Positions 26,601 through 34,688 of a DNA stretch of 63,026 bases are shown piece by piece (the first letter of the stretch is position 1; each line of letters starts with the position of its first letter). The stretch covers positions 1 to 63,026 of the forward strand of contig JAIPBL010000029.1 of NCBI GenBank assembly GCA_021739645.1, written 5' to 3'. The translations under genes and the position numbers were made by a program. A model generated the notes under the pieces. It worked only from the letters and a program-made list of their open reading frames with translations. It ran no database searches and was not told where the DNA came from. This DNA is from Saprospiraceae bacterium (GTDB taxonomy: Bacteria; Bacteroidota; Bacteroidia; Chitinophagales; Saprospiraceae).

Positions 26601-28902
26601 TGTAAGGCGCTGTGCCGCCGATGATGGTGAAACTGACCTCATAAGTCTGCGTGGCGAGGTCGCAAACTTCCATTAGGTTGGTGAAGCTGATGGTGGAGAA
26701 AACCGTGACCATGGTCGTGCCGGACACCGTGCAGTTTGCCGTAGGCACAAAAGCCAGTGTCACGTTGCCGTTTTGGCCAGCCGGATTAAAGTTGCCGCCA
26801 CTGACCCCAGGGCCACTCCAAGTGCCAGCCGGGTAGTTCGGGTCGATGAGGTTGGTGAGGTCGTAAGGCCCGCCGTTTTGGCAGAGCATGGTGGTGTTGA
26901 GTTGAGGCGTGGCTGGTGTGTTTACGGTGATGCTCGTTGTGGCTGGGTCGGCGCACTGCCCGGCATTTGGGGCGAATGTGAGGGTGATGCTGCCGCTCAA
27001 CCCCGTGGGGTCAAAGCTGTTGCTGGCGACGCCGCTTCCCGACCAGTTTCCCACAAACCCACTTTGCGTGGTGGGCAAGGAGATGGCATTTCCGGTTTCA
27101 CAAATACTGTCCGGAACGCCTGTGATTGCAGGGATAGTTGGCGTAGATACGTTGATGCTGGTCGTGGCCGTGTCGGCGCACAGCCCGGCATTTGGGGTAA
27201 ACGTGAGGGTGACGCTGCCGCTCAAACCCGTGGGGTCGAAGCTGTTGTTGGTGACGCCGTTCCCCGTCCAGTTTCCGGCAAAGCCATCTTGCGGGGTGGG
27301 TAAGGAAATGGCGTTTTCTGTTTCACAAATACTGGCCGGAACCCCCGTGATGGTTGGGGTGGTGGCCGAGTTCACAGTGATGCTCGTCGTGGCCGGGTTG
27401 GCACACAGCCCTGCATTTGGGGTGAAAACAAGGGTGACGCTGCCGCTCAAACCCGTGGGGTCGAAGCTGTTGTTGGTGACGCCGTTCCCTGACCAATTTC
27501 CGGCAAAGCCGCCTTGCGGGGTTGGTAAAACGATGGCGTTTTCATTTTCACAAATACTGGCCGGAACCCCCGTGATGGCTGGTGTGGTGGCCGTGTTCAC
27601 GGTGATGTTCGTGTTTGCTGGCCCCACGCAATTTTCACTTGAAGTGAAAGTAATGGTAATGGCGCCACTCAACCCGCTTGGATTGAAAGCAGTGCCAATC
27701 ACGCCTGTTCCTGACCAAGTGCCCTGCTGATAAAATGGGTCTTGCAACAACGTGAGGTCGTAGGGTGGGTCGGTGTTGCAAATCACGGTGGAGCCGAGCA
27801 TGGGTGTGGCGGCTTGTGTGACCATGACCGGCAGACTGGCCGTGTTGGCACATTGACCGGGGGTTGGCGTAAAGGTCAGACTGAAATTGCCCGGCCCACT
27901 AGAAATTGGGTCAAAGGTGTTGGCGATGACTCCTTGGCCCGTCCAATTCCCGTTGATGCCGCTCAGGTTGGTGGGCAGACTGGCTGGAGGGTCGGTGGTG
28001 CAAAATGGGCCGATGGGATTTGGCAACGGGTTCACCGCTGAGTTGATGGTAACCATCATCGTCGTAGGCAATGCACATTGGCCAGCCGTTGGGGTAAAAG
28101 TGGCGGTGATGGTGTTGCCGCCTTGTCCCGTGGGATTGATGCTGGCGGGGTTCCAAGTGCCGTTGATACCTTGGGTGGAGGTAGTCGGCAGAACAAATGG
28201 CGGGTCGTTTTCGCAAAGCGGCCCAACGGCGTTGAAAGTGGGTGTAGCGGCGGCGGTGCCGTTGACAACGATATTGTCGATATAATAATACTCGTTGTTG
28301 GACTTGTTGGCAGCAAAAAACCGAAATTGGAGCGTGTTGCCGTTCAGTCCCATTACGCTGATGGTACCTGAGAGCGGCATCCCGCAAACGTAGCCAAACT
28401 GCGTCCAGCCCCCACTGTTCAGGCTGTATTCCGACACAATTTGGTCGTGGCTGTTGTCGGGTGGGGTAGCGCCTTGGCAGCCGAAAATCGGTGAACCACC
28501 TGAATCACATTCGAAATCGCCAGTGCCTGATACATCGAACGTGATGCTCACGTTGCAATAGCCCGAAATGTCGATGACTTCCGACAGCCAGGAATTGTCG
28601 TTGCCACCGCCGCCAAACGCCGGGCAGCAGGGTGCACCTTCGATATCGTTGATGGAAAAAACGCCCGACCAAACCCCCCATTGGCTGGCGCCGGGGCCGA
28701 GGTTCAGGTTGCCGCCGTCGTCGCAGTCGGTGGCAATGGTCGTCCATTTTGGAGGGCCTTGTGTGGTGGCGTCAGGGTAGCTATTGAAATCTTCTGTCCA
28801 AATTTGGGAATAGGCGGGGGAGAGAAAAATACTGGAGATAAACAGCAACAAAATGCTGTGCCTTACAACCGCAAATACCAGTAGGGAGTGCCGTTTAGCC
28901 AT
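23602..28902 (-). CDS. Giant T9SS type B (gliding-motility-type) repeat protein
   Basis: This protein of about 1766 residues is exported and surface-attached. The N-terminus has a long hydrophobic signal ending near SPAYSQ; I use the Met of MAKRHSLLVF, as the earlier frame starts almost at the putative promoter. Residues about 35-220 form an MAM/jellyroll-like domain (WTEDFNSYPD, ISGYCNVSITFD, YYYIDNIVVNG). Then come Ig-like repeats of about 75 residues, three nearly identical (ITGVPxSICExxNAI). An irregular region follows, then nine 54-residue repeats with LC...GG.ITVNG...NPSG...GCDST. The end has a PKD-like SPPDYLSCTDCP segment and the type B sorting domain (VYVPNAFSPNNDGINDELTVF...FDRWGELVFE). 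Function may be adhesion or matrix formation; this is inference. Confidence 0.9.
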   Translation of the reverse strand: MAKRHSLLVFAVVRHSILLLFISSIFLSPAYSQIWTEDFNSYPDATTQGPPKWTTIATDCDDGGNLNLGPGASQWGVWSGVFSINDIEGAPCCPAFGGGGNDNSWLSEVIDISGYCNVSITFDVSGTGDFECDSGGSPIFGCQGATPPDNSHDQIVSEYSLNSGGWTQFGYVCGMPLSGTISVMGLNGNTLQFRFFAANKSNNEYYYIDNIVVNGTAAATPTFNAVGPLCENDPPFVLPTTSTQGINGTWNPASINPTGQGGNTITATFTPTAGQCALPTTMMVTINSAVNPLPNPIGPFCTTDPPASLPTNLSGINGNWTGQGVIANTFDPISSGPGNFSLTFTPTPGQCANTASLPVMVTQAATPMLGSTVICNTDPPYDLTLLQDPFYQQGTWSGTGVIGTAFNPSGLSGAITITFTSSENCVGPANTNITVNTATTPAITGVPASICENENAIVLPTPQGGFAGNWSGNGVTNNSFDPTGLSGSVTLVFTPNAGLCANPATTSITVNSATTPTITGVPASICETENAISLPTPQDGFAGNWTGNGVTNNSFDPTGLSGSVTLTFTPNAGLCADTATTSINVSTPTIPAITGVPDSICETGNAISLPTTQSGFVGNWSGSGVASNSFDPTGLSGSITLTFAPNAGQCADPATTSITVNTPATPQLNTTMLCQNGGPYDLTNLIDPNYPAGTWSGPGVSGGNFNPAGQNGNVTLAFVPTANCTVSGTTMVTVFSTISFTNLMEVCDLATQTYEVSFTIIGGTAPYTVDGVTLADSTFTSTPIPSGTSYSFDIDDANSCGPVTVTGSQNCSCVTDAGTMNFANAPLLLCINHFQFSVPFKQDEVLDSDDTLQFVLLDGPNVLLANILATSNSAVIQTPPGLVLGQTYYVSAIAGNDDGTGNVDFNDPCFSFSQAIPIVFYLPTVQIGNDASICASDCYNIPVQFTGIPPFYFEWNVYFNNILVGNSSQSNLPASSSVQFCPADFNITNGVVTIEVTALEDGNSCGVSLTAPTINITVGNSVVNNLSPMLCPGESVVVNNTTYNEANPTGTEFFPGGSASGCDSTVNINLAFFQAAVLSVVADICPGQIITVNGVDYDENNPTDTITLSNAAASGCDSVIYVNLAPIPSPTTNFTQTLCTGGSITVNGIVYDENNPSGVEVIIAGAANGCDSAIVVNLSFNSVVTSNISPTLCQGGSVTVNGTVYNAASPSGMETMPGASYLGCDSVAMVSLSFYQLAVGNLNPTLCQGGSITVGGTVFNQSNPSGSVVIPNGSVNGCDSTVNVSLSFYAPATGSFSTTLCPNGGITLGGTVFNQNNPSGSVVISNGSVNGCDSTMSVSLSFYPPVSSTIDDQLCTGGSITVNGTVYNEANPSGTEVLQNASTNGCDSTININLTFGNSVIISLDSTLCLGEVVVVNGEIYSATNPTGSETIPNGSYLGCDSTVNVGLSFFPDAVGNITDILQMGGFIVVNGTIYDAQNPSGTEVFAGASYTGCDSTVVVNLSFEGQDVVGIVEVSSPLCHFGGDGAITLTAVQGGTPPYVVALNGGSSAPVVSFPVVFDNLTFGFHTLTIIDALGVITTQEVFMPDAPVLQVDLDGPYTVPLGNSVVLGAGSASQIATWSWSPPDYLSCTDCPKPLCTPRNDIVYTIAVTDLNGCTAEGELTVFVEKVEQVYVPNAFSPNNDGINDELTVFAGPQVDKIKSFQIFDRWGELVFEYYNFEPNDLQLGWTGTYKDKELDPAVFVWYAEVVFLDGQVRLFKGGVSLIK
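24390..25850 (-). repeat. Nine 162-bp (54-residue) coding repeats
   Basis: Within the giant T9SS gene, nine consecutive units share the pattern LCxGGSITVNGTVYNxxNPSG, then NGCDSTVNVxLSF. Two adjacent units have the same DNA words exactly 162 bp apart (24931 and 25093). Each unit has two Cys, except that the ninth has lost the first one (ILQMGG). Confidence 0.85.
26918..27600 (-). repeat. Three near-identical 225-bp (75-residue) coding repeats
   Basis: Three units with the shared core NWSGNGVTNNSFDPTGLSGS repeat every 225 bp. Older, diverged copies lie on the N-terminal side. The high DNA identity suggests recent duplication or gene conversion within the gene. Confidence 0.8.
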
Positions 28903-28932
28903 CATCAAAATTGTTTTGGGCAAATGTTTTCA

Positions 28933-28940
28933 CAAAGATA
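28933..28940 (-). promoter_or_regulatory. Putative -7 element of the giant T9SS gene
   Basis: TATCTTTG on the minus strand lies about 30 nt before the preferred Met. Initiation there would leave almost no leader for the earliest possible start, which supports the later Met. Confidence 0.5.
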
Positions 28941-28992
28941 AAACAATGAAACGGGGTGCAGGTGTGCTTTGGCGTTAAGCGAGGGTTTAGGG

Positions 28993-29059
28993 AGGTATGA
29001 GGTATCGAGGTATGAGGTATGCTCTGCTGCCATACCTCATACCTCGATACCTCATACCT
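28993..29059. repeat. Intercistronic hairpin, perfect 29-nt arms
   Basis: Bases 28993-29021 and 29031-29059 are exact reverse complements made of an (A)GGTATG(A) tandem unit with a 9-nt loop. The element abuts the stop of the Ppx-like gene (minus strand) and lies in the spacer before the giant T9SS gene. Confidence 0.9.
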
Positions 29060-29061
29060 TC

Positions 29062-30057
29062 TCAAAGGTTTAGCAAAAAACCAATCGTGAAATTGGCATC
29101 CCAGTCAAACACAAATGTCTGGCAGCCAGTGGCATCAGCGACGGCCTTGTAGATGTTGAGGCCAGCTTTCTGCTTTTCACCGGAAGCCGTGTAGTCGCCG
29201 GGCGCTTTCAGCACGGTGAAACGCTCCTTGCCGTTGCGTACCTGCTTGGCCAACTCAAACGGCACTCCACCGATGATGAAACAGGTGCCACGCAGGCTGG
29301 ACGGAATGCCTTTCGACATGGCGCTCACATTCTGGTAGGCGGCGTCATCGGTGATTTTGTCCTGAAAATACTTGGCGCCGTAGGCTTCCTTGGCCATCAC
29401 GGAACCGCCCTGTATCCACGAGATTTTTGTGTTGCCGGAGCCGATGTCAACCACGAACGCCTTGTCGTTGAAGCTGGCAGGCAGTACGCTTTTCAATGCC
29501 AATTGGCCCTCCTGCTGCGGCGTCACGGTGTTCACGAAGTAGCTCATTTTTTTAAGCGCAGCAATGATTTGTTTGGTGATTTCCACCTTCTGCGCCCCGG
29601 AGCTGATGACGAAGTGGATGTCCTTGCCACCTACCCCGAATGCCAGCATGTCGGCGATATAGTTTTTCAGTCCGGCGGTGATGTCGGCGTCGTTGGTCAT
29701 GCTCTCGTAGAGCAGGCTGCTGCCGTAGTCGGCCTTCTCCAGCTTCCAGTTTTTCTGGGCATCCGCTCGGATGATGAACGAGTTGAAGCCCGTGGCGCCG
29801 AGTTCCACCACGCCCTGCAGCTTGCCGTTCACGGGTTCTGGGGCGGTGTAGTTGAAGCTGGCTGTTGGAGCTGTCGTGCCACCGCTGTTGTTGGTGTCTG
29901 TTGTTGGCTCGGTGGTCGGTATTTCCTTTTCACTTGTGGTGACGGTGTCCGTGCCGCCGCCAATCACGCCGGGGAAGAGGTATTTCACCCCAAAGAAAAT
30001 GCCTGCCACAATGGCCAAAACGATTAAAATTCGTGCAAAAGGAGTTAGTCTTGACAT
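29062..30057 (-). CDS. Membrane-anchored Ppx/GppA-like (ASKHA-fold) protein
   Basis: This 331-residue protein has one transmembrane helix (about 9-29) with Arg8 before it, so the C-terminal domain should face the periplasm. A Thr/Ser-rich linker spans about 35-70. The domain has the order of exopolyphosphatase/GppA-type proteins: a first phosphate-loop strand (GVVELGATGFNSFII, with Glu85 where the family has Asp), then TPQQEGQLALKSVL with a catalytic-type Glu, then VVDIGSGNTKISWI (Asp204) and a late IIGGVPFEL adenosine-type loop. ASKHA enzymes act in the cytosol; a periplasmic copy is unusual and may bind a ligand without ATP hydrolysis. No partner gene is nearby. Confidence 0.7.
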   Translation of the reverse strand: MSRLTPFARILIVLAIVAGIFFGVKYLFPGVIGGGTDTVTTSEKEIPTTEPTTDTNNSGGTTAPTASFNYTAPEPVNGKLQGVVELGATGFNSFIIRADAQKNWKLEKADYGSSLLYESMTNDADITAGLKNYIADMLAFGVGGKDIHFVISSGAQKVEITKQIIAALKKMSYFVNTVTPQQEGQLALKSVLPASFNDKAFVVDIGSGNTKISWIQGGSVMAKEAYGAKYFQDKITDDAAYQNVSAMSKGIPSSLRGTCFIIGGVPFELAKQVRNGKERFTVLKAPGDYTASGEKQKAGLNIYKAVADATGCQTFVFDWDANFTIGFLLNL

Positions 30058-30205
30058 GGTTGTGCTGTTTTTTGTTTTTTGTAAATATTACCGCAATGGT
30101 AAGGGTTTTGGAGGAAATGGTGGGCCTTTGGGAGAGGCTAATTTTGGTCTGTAGCAGGAAATGCTAAGCGACATGGCTTGGGGGAGTTAGCAGGAAAGGA
30201 CAGCA

Positions 30206-30577
30206 TTATTTTGTATCGGAAAATTCACCAAAATGCCAGAGAATCCCAGATGGGTCATGCACAAAACATTCCCTGCCCCAATCATATTCCCGAATCGGGG
30301 TCAGCCTAACGGTCTCGTATTTGGCGGGCAGGTCAAGCGCCAACAACTCCTTCCAAAAACGGTCAACATCTTCCACCTCCATAAAAATCATGGAATTGTC
30401 AATCCAATCTTTGACGTAGGCATCTTGTAAATAAAAGCCAAAACCTTCCGAATCGAAATACGAGAAATTAGGTGCTAGAACGCTTTCTTGAAACCCTAAA
30501 TCACGGTAAAAACGCCTCGAAAGTTCGAAGTTTTTGGCGCCGATAAAGGGGCGGATTGATTTTGGATGGTGGTTCAT
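30206..30577 (-). CDS. VOC-family (glyoxalase/bleomycin resistance fold) protein
   Basis: This 123-residue protein is a single VOC domain with the usual two beta-alpha-beta-beta-beta modules: IGAKNFELSRRFYRDLGF, FGFYLQD, then IFMEVEDVDRFWKEL, ending with FVHDPSGILWHFGE. The last Glu and an earlier His are metal-ligand candidates. The reaction is unknown; the family includes glyoxalases, dioxygenases and drug-binding resistance proteins. It is a one-gene unit followed upstream by an attC-like palindrome, so it may be a cassette gene. Confidence 0.85.
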   Translation of the reverse strand: MNHHPKSIRPFIGAKNFELSRRFYRDLGFQESVLAPNFSYFDSEGFGFYLQDAYVKDWIDNSMIFMEVEDVDRFWKELLALDLPAKYETVRLTPIREYDWGRECFVHDPSGILWHFGEFSDTK

Positions 30578-30588
30578 TTGTTTGAATT

Positions 30589-30679
30589 GCCGCTAACGTG
30601 TGGATGAACGCCGTGCCGCCGTGCGTCGGGCTTGCGGGGGTGGCTTCGGCGGCATGGGCGTACATCCTTTGTTAGCGGC
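30589..30679. repeat. attC-like imperfect palindrome
   Basis: GCCGCTAAC (30589-30597) pairs with GTTAGCGGC (30671-30679). After a short unpaired gap GGATG pairs with CATCC, then ACGCC with GGCGT, then TGCCGCCG with CGGCGGCA, leaving a loop of about 25 nt. The R-box, spacer, L-box order with single unpaired bases is the layout of integron attC recombination sites. The outer core GTTAGCG differs from the classic GTTRRRY at two positions. It lies exactly between two single-gene units on the same strand. Confidence 0.55.
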
Positions 30680-30684
30680 ATTTT

Positions 30685-31179
30685 TTATTCTGATAAAAAA
30701 ATCATTCCGTTATTAACTATACCCTCTTTGCTAAAGGTAAACCTTAATTGACCACAATCAAACTCCCCTACAATTTTGCCGTCTTTGATAGCGCATAATT
30801 TATTCAAAATTACATACTCGTAAGATAACTCCCCTGTACGTTGCCCAATAACTTCTTTTGTAGGCTTTCCAAACAGACGTAATATATCTGCTTGCGTAAA
30901 ATTCTTTGACCAACAATCTATAACGTTACTAAAAAATGATTCTTTAATTTCGTTAATTTTGTTGGTTCTAACATCAGAATTGATAAGGTATTTTGATTTT
31001 AACTGGAGAACTTTCCCATCTGGGCTTCTTTCCAATAAACTTTTCACTAATTTCAATGACTCGTAGCATTCAGTTGTGAGGTCTCTTTCCTTTTTTATTT
31101 TTTTTATTTTTGACGAACACCCAACTGACAAAAGAAGCAATAAGGATGTCGCAAATAAAAGTCCTTTCTGGTTTTTCAT
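30685..31179 (-). CDS. Small lipoprotein of unknown function
   Basis: This 164-residue protein has a lipobox (LLSVGC, Cys21) followed by a very basic stretch (KIKKIKKER). The rest has mixed helices and ends in short strands (YEYVILNKLCAIKDGKIVG, LRFTFSKEG). The LLRLFGKPTKEVIG-type segment resembles the 'G-P' loop of BamE/SmpA-like outer-membrane lipoproteins, but I do not see enough to assign that family. The gene is clearly more A/T-rich than its neighbours, which with the adjacent attC-like palindrome hints at acquisition. Confidence 0.65.
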   Translation of the reverse strand: MKNQKGLLFATSLLLLLSVGCSSKIKKIKKERDLTTECYESLKLVKSLLERSPDGKVLQLKSKYLINSDVRTNKINEIKESFFSNVIDCWSKNFTQADILRLFGKPTKEVIGQRTGELSYEYVILNKLCAIKDGKIVGEFDCGQLRFTFSKEGIVNNGMIFLSE

Positions 31180-31276
31180 AGCTTTATTATTTTTAGGGTT
31201 ATTGATTGAAGACCATCTGTTGTTTCAAGTCTTCCTCAACCCTCCCACAAATTTATAAACCCGTTTCGTAAAATAC

Positions 31277-31371
31277 CCCACCGTTCCAGCAAGTTTAGCG
31301 AAGCGGCTCTTGCGGTGAGCCTGCTCCACATAACGCAAAAGCCGCTACGCTAAACTTGCTGGAACAGTGGG
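31277..31371. repeat. Inverted repeat with 38-nt arms
   Basis: Bases 31277-31314 and 31334-31371 are inverted copies with about three mismatches around a 19-nt loop. No T run is present. It lies in the gap between the small lipoprotein and the sialidase-like T9SS gene. Confidence 0.85.
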
Positions 31372-31437
31372 CTTTTCTTAGATACTTGGGCACTGCTGGG
31401 CTTGGAATGTGGAACATTTTCGGCAAAGGGTGTCCAA

Positions 31438-33117
31438 TTACTCCTCAATTTTCACCATTCTTCCCGTCCCAATAATCTCCCCATCCGCCGCTACCCGATA
31501 AAAATATAGCTCCGACCCAGCCCGGCTTTCCCATTCCACGGTATTCATCCCCGCAGGCATTTCCCCACCCGATAGCCGTTCCACCAATCGCCCACGGGCA
31601 TCCAGTATTTCCACCTGCACCTGCCCTGCTTTTTTCAAAGAAAACCGAAACGACGTGCTGCCCTTGAACGGGTTCGGACTGCAGGTGACGTTGGCTGCGC
31701 CGTTTTGCGAAGCAAAACCATTAGTGCCGGAAAAAATGTCCGGCACGATGTGGCTGTAAAAAACATCCTCCTCACCGTTGAAAGTAGCTGCCCAAGCTAA
31801 GTGCGCCGCCAGGTTGTCGGAGCGCTGGTGATTGTAGTCGCCCATTTTCTGCTGCTGCGGCCAGCCGAGGTGCGGGTCAAAGGCATCGCTGAGTGCTTCG
31901 TTCGGAGACCAGGTAAGGCCGCCGTCGGTGGAGTAGGAGTAGTAGAGCCGGGAGAGGTAGGTGCCGGGGTTGTCACGGGTATCGAACCAAGTCACGTCCA
32001 GCCGTCCGTTCGGTGCGACGGAGAGGCTGCCGAACCACTGCCAGTTGAACCCATCGGGGTCTGCGTCGTCGTTGATGCGGATGGGGGCTTCCCAAGTTTG
32101 GCCACCGTCGGTGCTGCGGGAGAGCTTGATGTCGGCGTGGTCGCCATTGCCGTTCACTGCGGCCAGCAGGTACACATTGCCGTGGGTGGCCGTGCCGGAA
32201 TTGTCCACATCAATCCAGGCTTGACCGAGCATCCCGCCGGGATTGGGGCCGTCATAAATGGCGAGGTCGCCGCCCATGTCCACTTGCAGTGCGAGGTCCC
32301 AGCTGAGCGGCTGCCCGATGATGCCGGGTTCCTCCGATTTTAGCACCACAAACCCGCCGGGCGAGCCGCCGCCACATGCGTACAGCGACCCGGTGGGGCT
32401 GACGACCAAGGTGCCACGAGTGGGGTTGTTCACCAGTTGTTCGCAGGGTTCGTAGGTCAGGCCGCCGTCGAGGGAGCGGGTGAAAGCGCCGGGTACACAA
32501 CTCGAAATGCCCGTTTTCCAAAAGGCGTAGATATTGCCGTTGGTGGCGCCGCCGTTGCGGTCGATGGCCATCCATTGCTTGTCGCCGCCGTAGGCGAAAG
32601 TGCCGCTGTCCCAGGTGTTGCTACCTGTCTCGGATTTAAAAACATGGCAGAGGTAATCGCCCGTCGTGCTGCTCAGGCTGTTGTAGTAAAAATTGCCCTC
32701 GGTATCAGCGTCCAGCACGGGGTCAGAGCGGAAGATGCCCGCCTCGATGGGTTCGGGAAAGTCCCAGTTTTCGCCCGCATCAAAGCTGAAGGCGTAGCCC
32801 GCCTGCCGGAAATTGCTGGAGATGGTGTCGAACTGCCGCCAGCCGATGGCCATGCGCTCAGGGTTCGTCGGGTCAATGACGAGGGATGGTTCGTTGGCGG
32901 CATCGCCGAGGATGTTCTGCCCGGCGGCGTCCACGTTCACCTGCCGGATGCTGAACGTTGTACCGTCGAGGCGATAGGGTGGGGAGGTGGCTTGCCCCGC
33001 CCTCGGCACGTGGATGTACGGGTCGTCCGGCGATTCGTCGTACTCGAACGGCGGGGCGTTTTGCGCCAGCAAAAAAATGGGGAACGTGAGGCAGAGCCAA
33101 AATGCGGTGCTTTTCAT
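31438..33117 (-). CDS. T9SS protein with BNR/sialidase-like propeller
   Basis: This 559-residue secreted protein has a signal peptide (to FLLAQ) and repeated Asp-box-type motifs of a six-bladed propeller: SFDAGENWDF, RSLDGGLTYE, SRSTDGGQTWEAP and SYSTDGGLTWSP, plus GWPQQQKMGDYN. A T9SS type A sorting domain ends it (CSPNPFKGSTSFRF to GTGRMVKIEE). Asp-box propellers occur in sialidases, but also in non-enzymatic and glycan-binding proteins. No sialidase Arg triad or FRIP motif is evident, so I call the fold, not the activity. Confidence 0.85.
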   Translation of the reverse strand: MKSTAFWLCLTFPIFLLAQNAPPFEYDESPDDPYIHVPRAGQATSPPYRLDGTTFSIRQVNVDAAGQNILGDAANEPSLVIDPTNPERMAIGWRQFDTISSNFRQAGYAFSFDAGENWDFPEPIEAGIFRSDPVLDADTEGNFYYNSLSSTTGDYLCHVFKSETGSNTWDSGTFAYGGDKQWMAIDRNGGATNGNIYAFWKTGISSCVPGAFTRSLDGGLTYEPCEQLVNNPTRGTLVVSPTGSLYACGGGSPGGFVVLKSEEPGIIGQPLSWDLALQVDMGGDLAIYDGPNPGGMLGQAWIDVDNSGTATHGNVYLLAAVNGNGDHADIKLSRSTDGGQTWEAPIRINDDADPDGFNWQWFGSLSVAPNGRLDVTWFDTRDNPGTYLSRLYYSYSTDGGLTWSPNEALSDAFDPHLGWPQQQKMGDYNHQRSDNLAAHLAWAATFNGEEDVFYSHIVPDIFSGTNGFASQNGAANVTCSPNPFKGSTSFRFSLKKAGQVQVEILDARGRLVERLSGGEMPAGMNTVEWESRAGSELYFYRVAADGEIIGTGRMVKIEE

Positions 33118-33286
33118 GGTGGTTGTTTTTTTGGTAAATTTATAAAAACAGGGAAGAAATTCTTGCTGCCTTGTTTGCCAATTGTCTAATTGCTTGCGCT
33201 AATTGTTAAAAAAATCGAGACAAGATTTTCCATGCGTGGAGATGTGGCTACCTTGCAGCATTGTTTCACCAGAAAATATCCAATTC

Positions 33287-34618
33287 ATGAAAAGATTGTA
33301 CTTCCCGTTTTTCGCGTTGATTTTTTGCTTCGCAATACTGCCCGAAGTTTCAAATGCACAGTGTACAACTTGGTCGGCGCCAACGCCACCGGGCACCTAC
33401 AACGACTTCAACGGAACTTTCCTCGGAGCGCCATGCGACTCCGGCAACGGCTGTCCGTTCAATGAAATAACGGCTTTTCAGGTTTTCGCCTCCGAGGCAT
33501 ATATCTGCAACAATTTCTTGGCTGGGGGCACTTATGCCTTCAGTATTTGCAACGGCCCTGGTGCTGGGACTTGGGTGCCCGAATTCACCATCATTGCGCC
33601 AAGCGGTGCAGTGGATGCTTTTGGCCCCGGTGACGGCGACGGCTGCACCATCACTTGGACTGCATCAGAAAACGGCAATTATACCATCGTCATCAACGAA
33701 GCCGGACACTGCCCAGGTGGTCCAAATACCGCCACCAGCAACGGCTACCCGGCACTCACCTGCATCAGTGGCGCAGTTTGCACTGGGGATATTTGCGCTG
33801 CTGGCGAACTAACCACCACGGGTGCAGTCTCGGCGTGTGGTACTGGCGCAACGTTCGATATAGCCACCGATGGCTCACAATTCACGCCACCGAACGGTGG
33901 TCATGGCTGGTATTTTGATGATGCGCTGGGTGGGACAGGTGGCCTTGCTGGCGGGTTTACCCTCACCAACATGCCCTTTGCCAGCACCTTGAATGCCGAC
34001 TTGAATGGCGTTTTAAGCCAAAATTCGCTGCCGATTTTGGCGGGTGTTTGGGTCGTCAAAAGCGTAGCTTATGTTCTCGCAAGTGACCCGTCAGGCACGG
34101 TTTGTAGCACTTCCATGGATTCGCTCATCGTCTCCTTTTCGCCCACTGCTCCACCGTCTGTCACCGTGGTTGACAATGGAAACAGCAGTGCTACGGCCAC
34201 GGGTACGGGTGGCACAGGCGCCTTGACGTATTTGTGGTCAAATGGGCAAACGACGGCCACGGCCACGGGCTTGCCCACTGGCGACTACTCCGTCGTGGTG
34301 ACCGATGCGAACGGCTGCACGGGCATGGCCTCGGTGAGCGTGGTAGCTGGCATCGGTAATATTTCGAGCTTAGAATCACTTTCCATTTCGCCCAACCCGA
34401 CCAGCGGTTTGTTTTTGGTAAAAATGGAACTCAATAGTGTCGAAAATGTGGCGATAAATGTCTTGGATGTGACCGGAAAGCTGGTCGCTCGAGCGGCTGG
34501 AACTACCTCAAACGGGCAATTCACCTTCGACCTCAGCGACCAAGCCGCCGGAGTGTATCTCCTGAAACTGACAGTTGGCGGGGAGACACTGGCAAGGAAA
34601 CTGGTGCTGACCCGGTAA
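33287..34618 (+). CDS. Secreted T9SS protein, domain of unknown function
   Basis: This 443-residue protein starts at the Met of a signal peptide ([20 protein letters not shown]). Residues about 25-180 are a Cys-rich beta domain ([50 protein letters not shown]), resembling jellyroll/PPC-like sensory or binding domains. A PKD-like repeat follows ([25 protein letters not shown]), and residues about 365-443 are a T9SS type A sorting domain ([15 protein letters not shown]). No enzymatic motif is visible. It is followed by a terminator and by murI. Confidence 0.85.
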   Translation: MKRLYFPFFALIFCFAILPEVSNAQCTTWSAPTPPGTYNDFNGTFLGAPCDSGNGCPFNEITAFQVFASEAYICNNFLAGGTYAFSICNGPGAGTWVPEFTIIAPSGAVDAFGPGDGDGCTITWTASENGNYTIVINEAGHCPGGPNTATSNGYPALTCISGAVCTGDICAAGELTTTGAVSACGTGATFDIATDGSQFTPPNGGHGWYFDDALGGTGGLAGGFTLTNMPFASTLNADLNGVLSQNSLPILAGVWVVKSVAYVLASDPSGTVCSTSMDSLIVSFSPTAPPSVTVVDNGNSSATATGTGGTGALTYLWSNGQTTATATGLPTGDYSVVVTDANGCTGMASVSVVAGIGNISSLESLSISPNPTSGLFLVKMELNSVENVAINVLDVTGKLVARAAGTTSNGQFTFDLSDQAAGVYLLKLTVGGETLARKLVLTR

Positions 34619-34633
34619 AAAAATAACCACCCA

Positions 34634-34680
34634 AACGCCACGTACCCCTGTTAAATATTGGGTGCGTGGCGTTTTCTTTT
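34634..34680 (+). terminator. Terminator after the T9SS gene
   Basis: AACGCCACGTACCC pairs with GGGTGCGTGGCGTT (one mismatch) and is followed by TTTTCTTTT. An upstream in-frame Met of murI falls inside this hairpin, which supports the murI start at 34689. Confidence 0.8.
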
Positions 34681-34688
34681 CATTCAAA

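Noticed and set aside
26773-27730. Long plus-strand frames opposite the giant T9SS gene
   Set aside because: They mirror the 225-bp coding repeats of the real gene and have no start signals or domain.
31438-33117. True sialidase
   Set aside because: Only Asp-box propeller motifs are seen; no catalytic Arg triad or FRIP motif.
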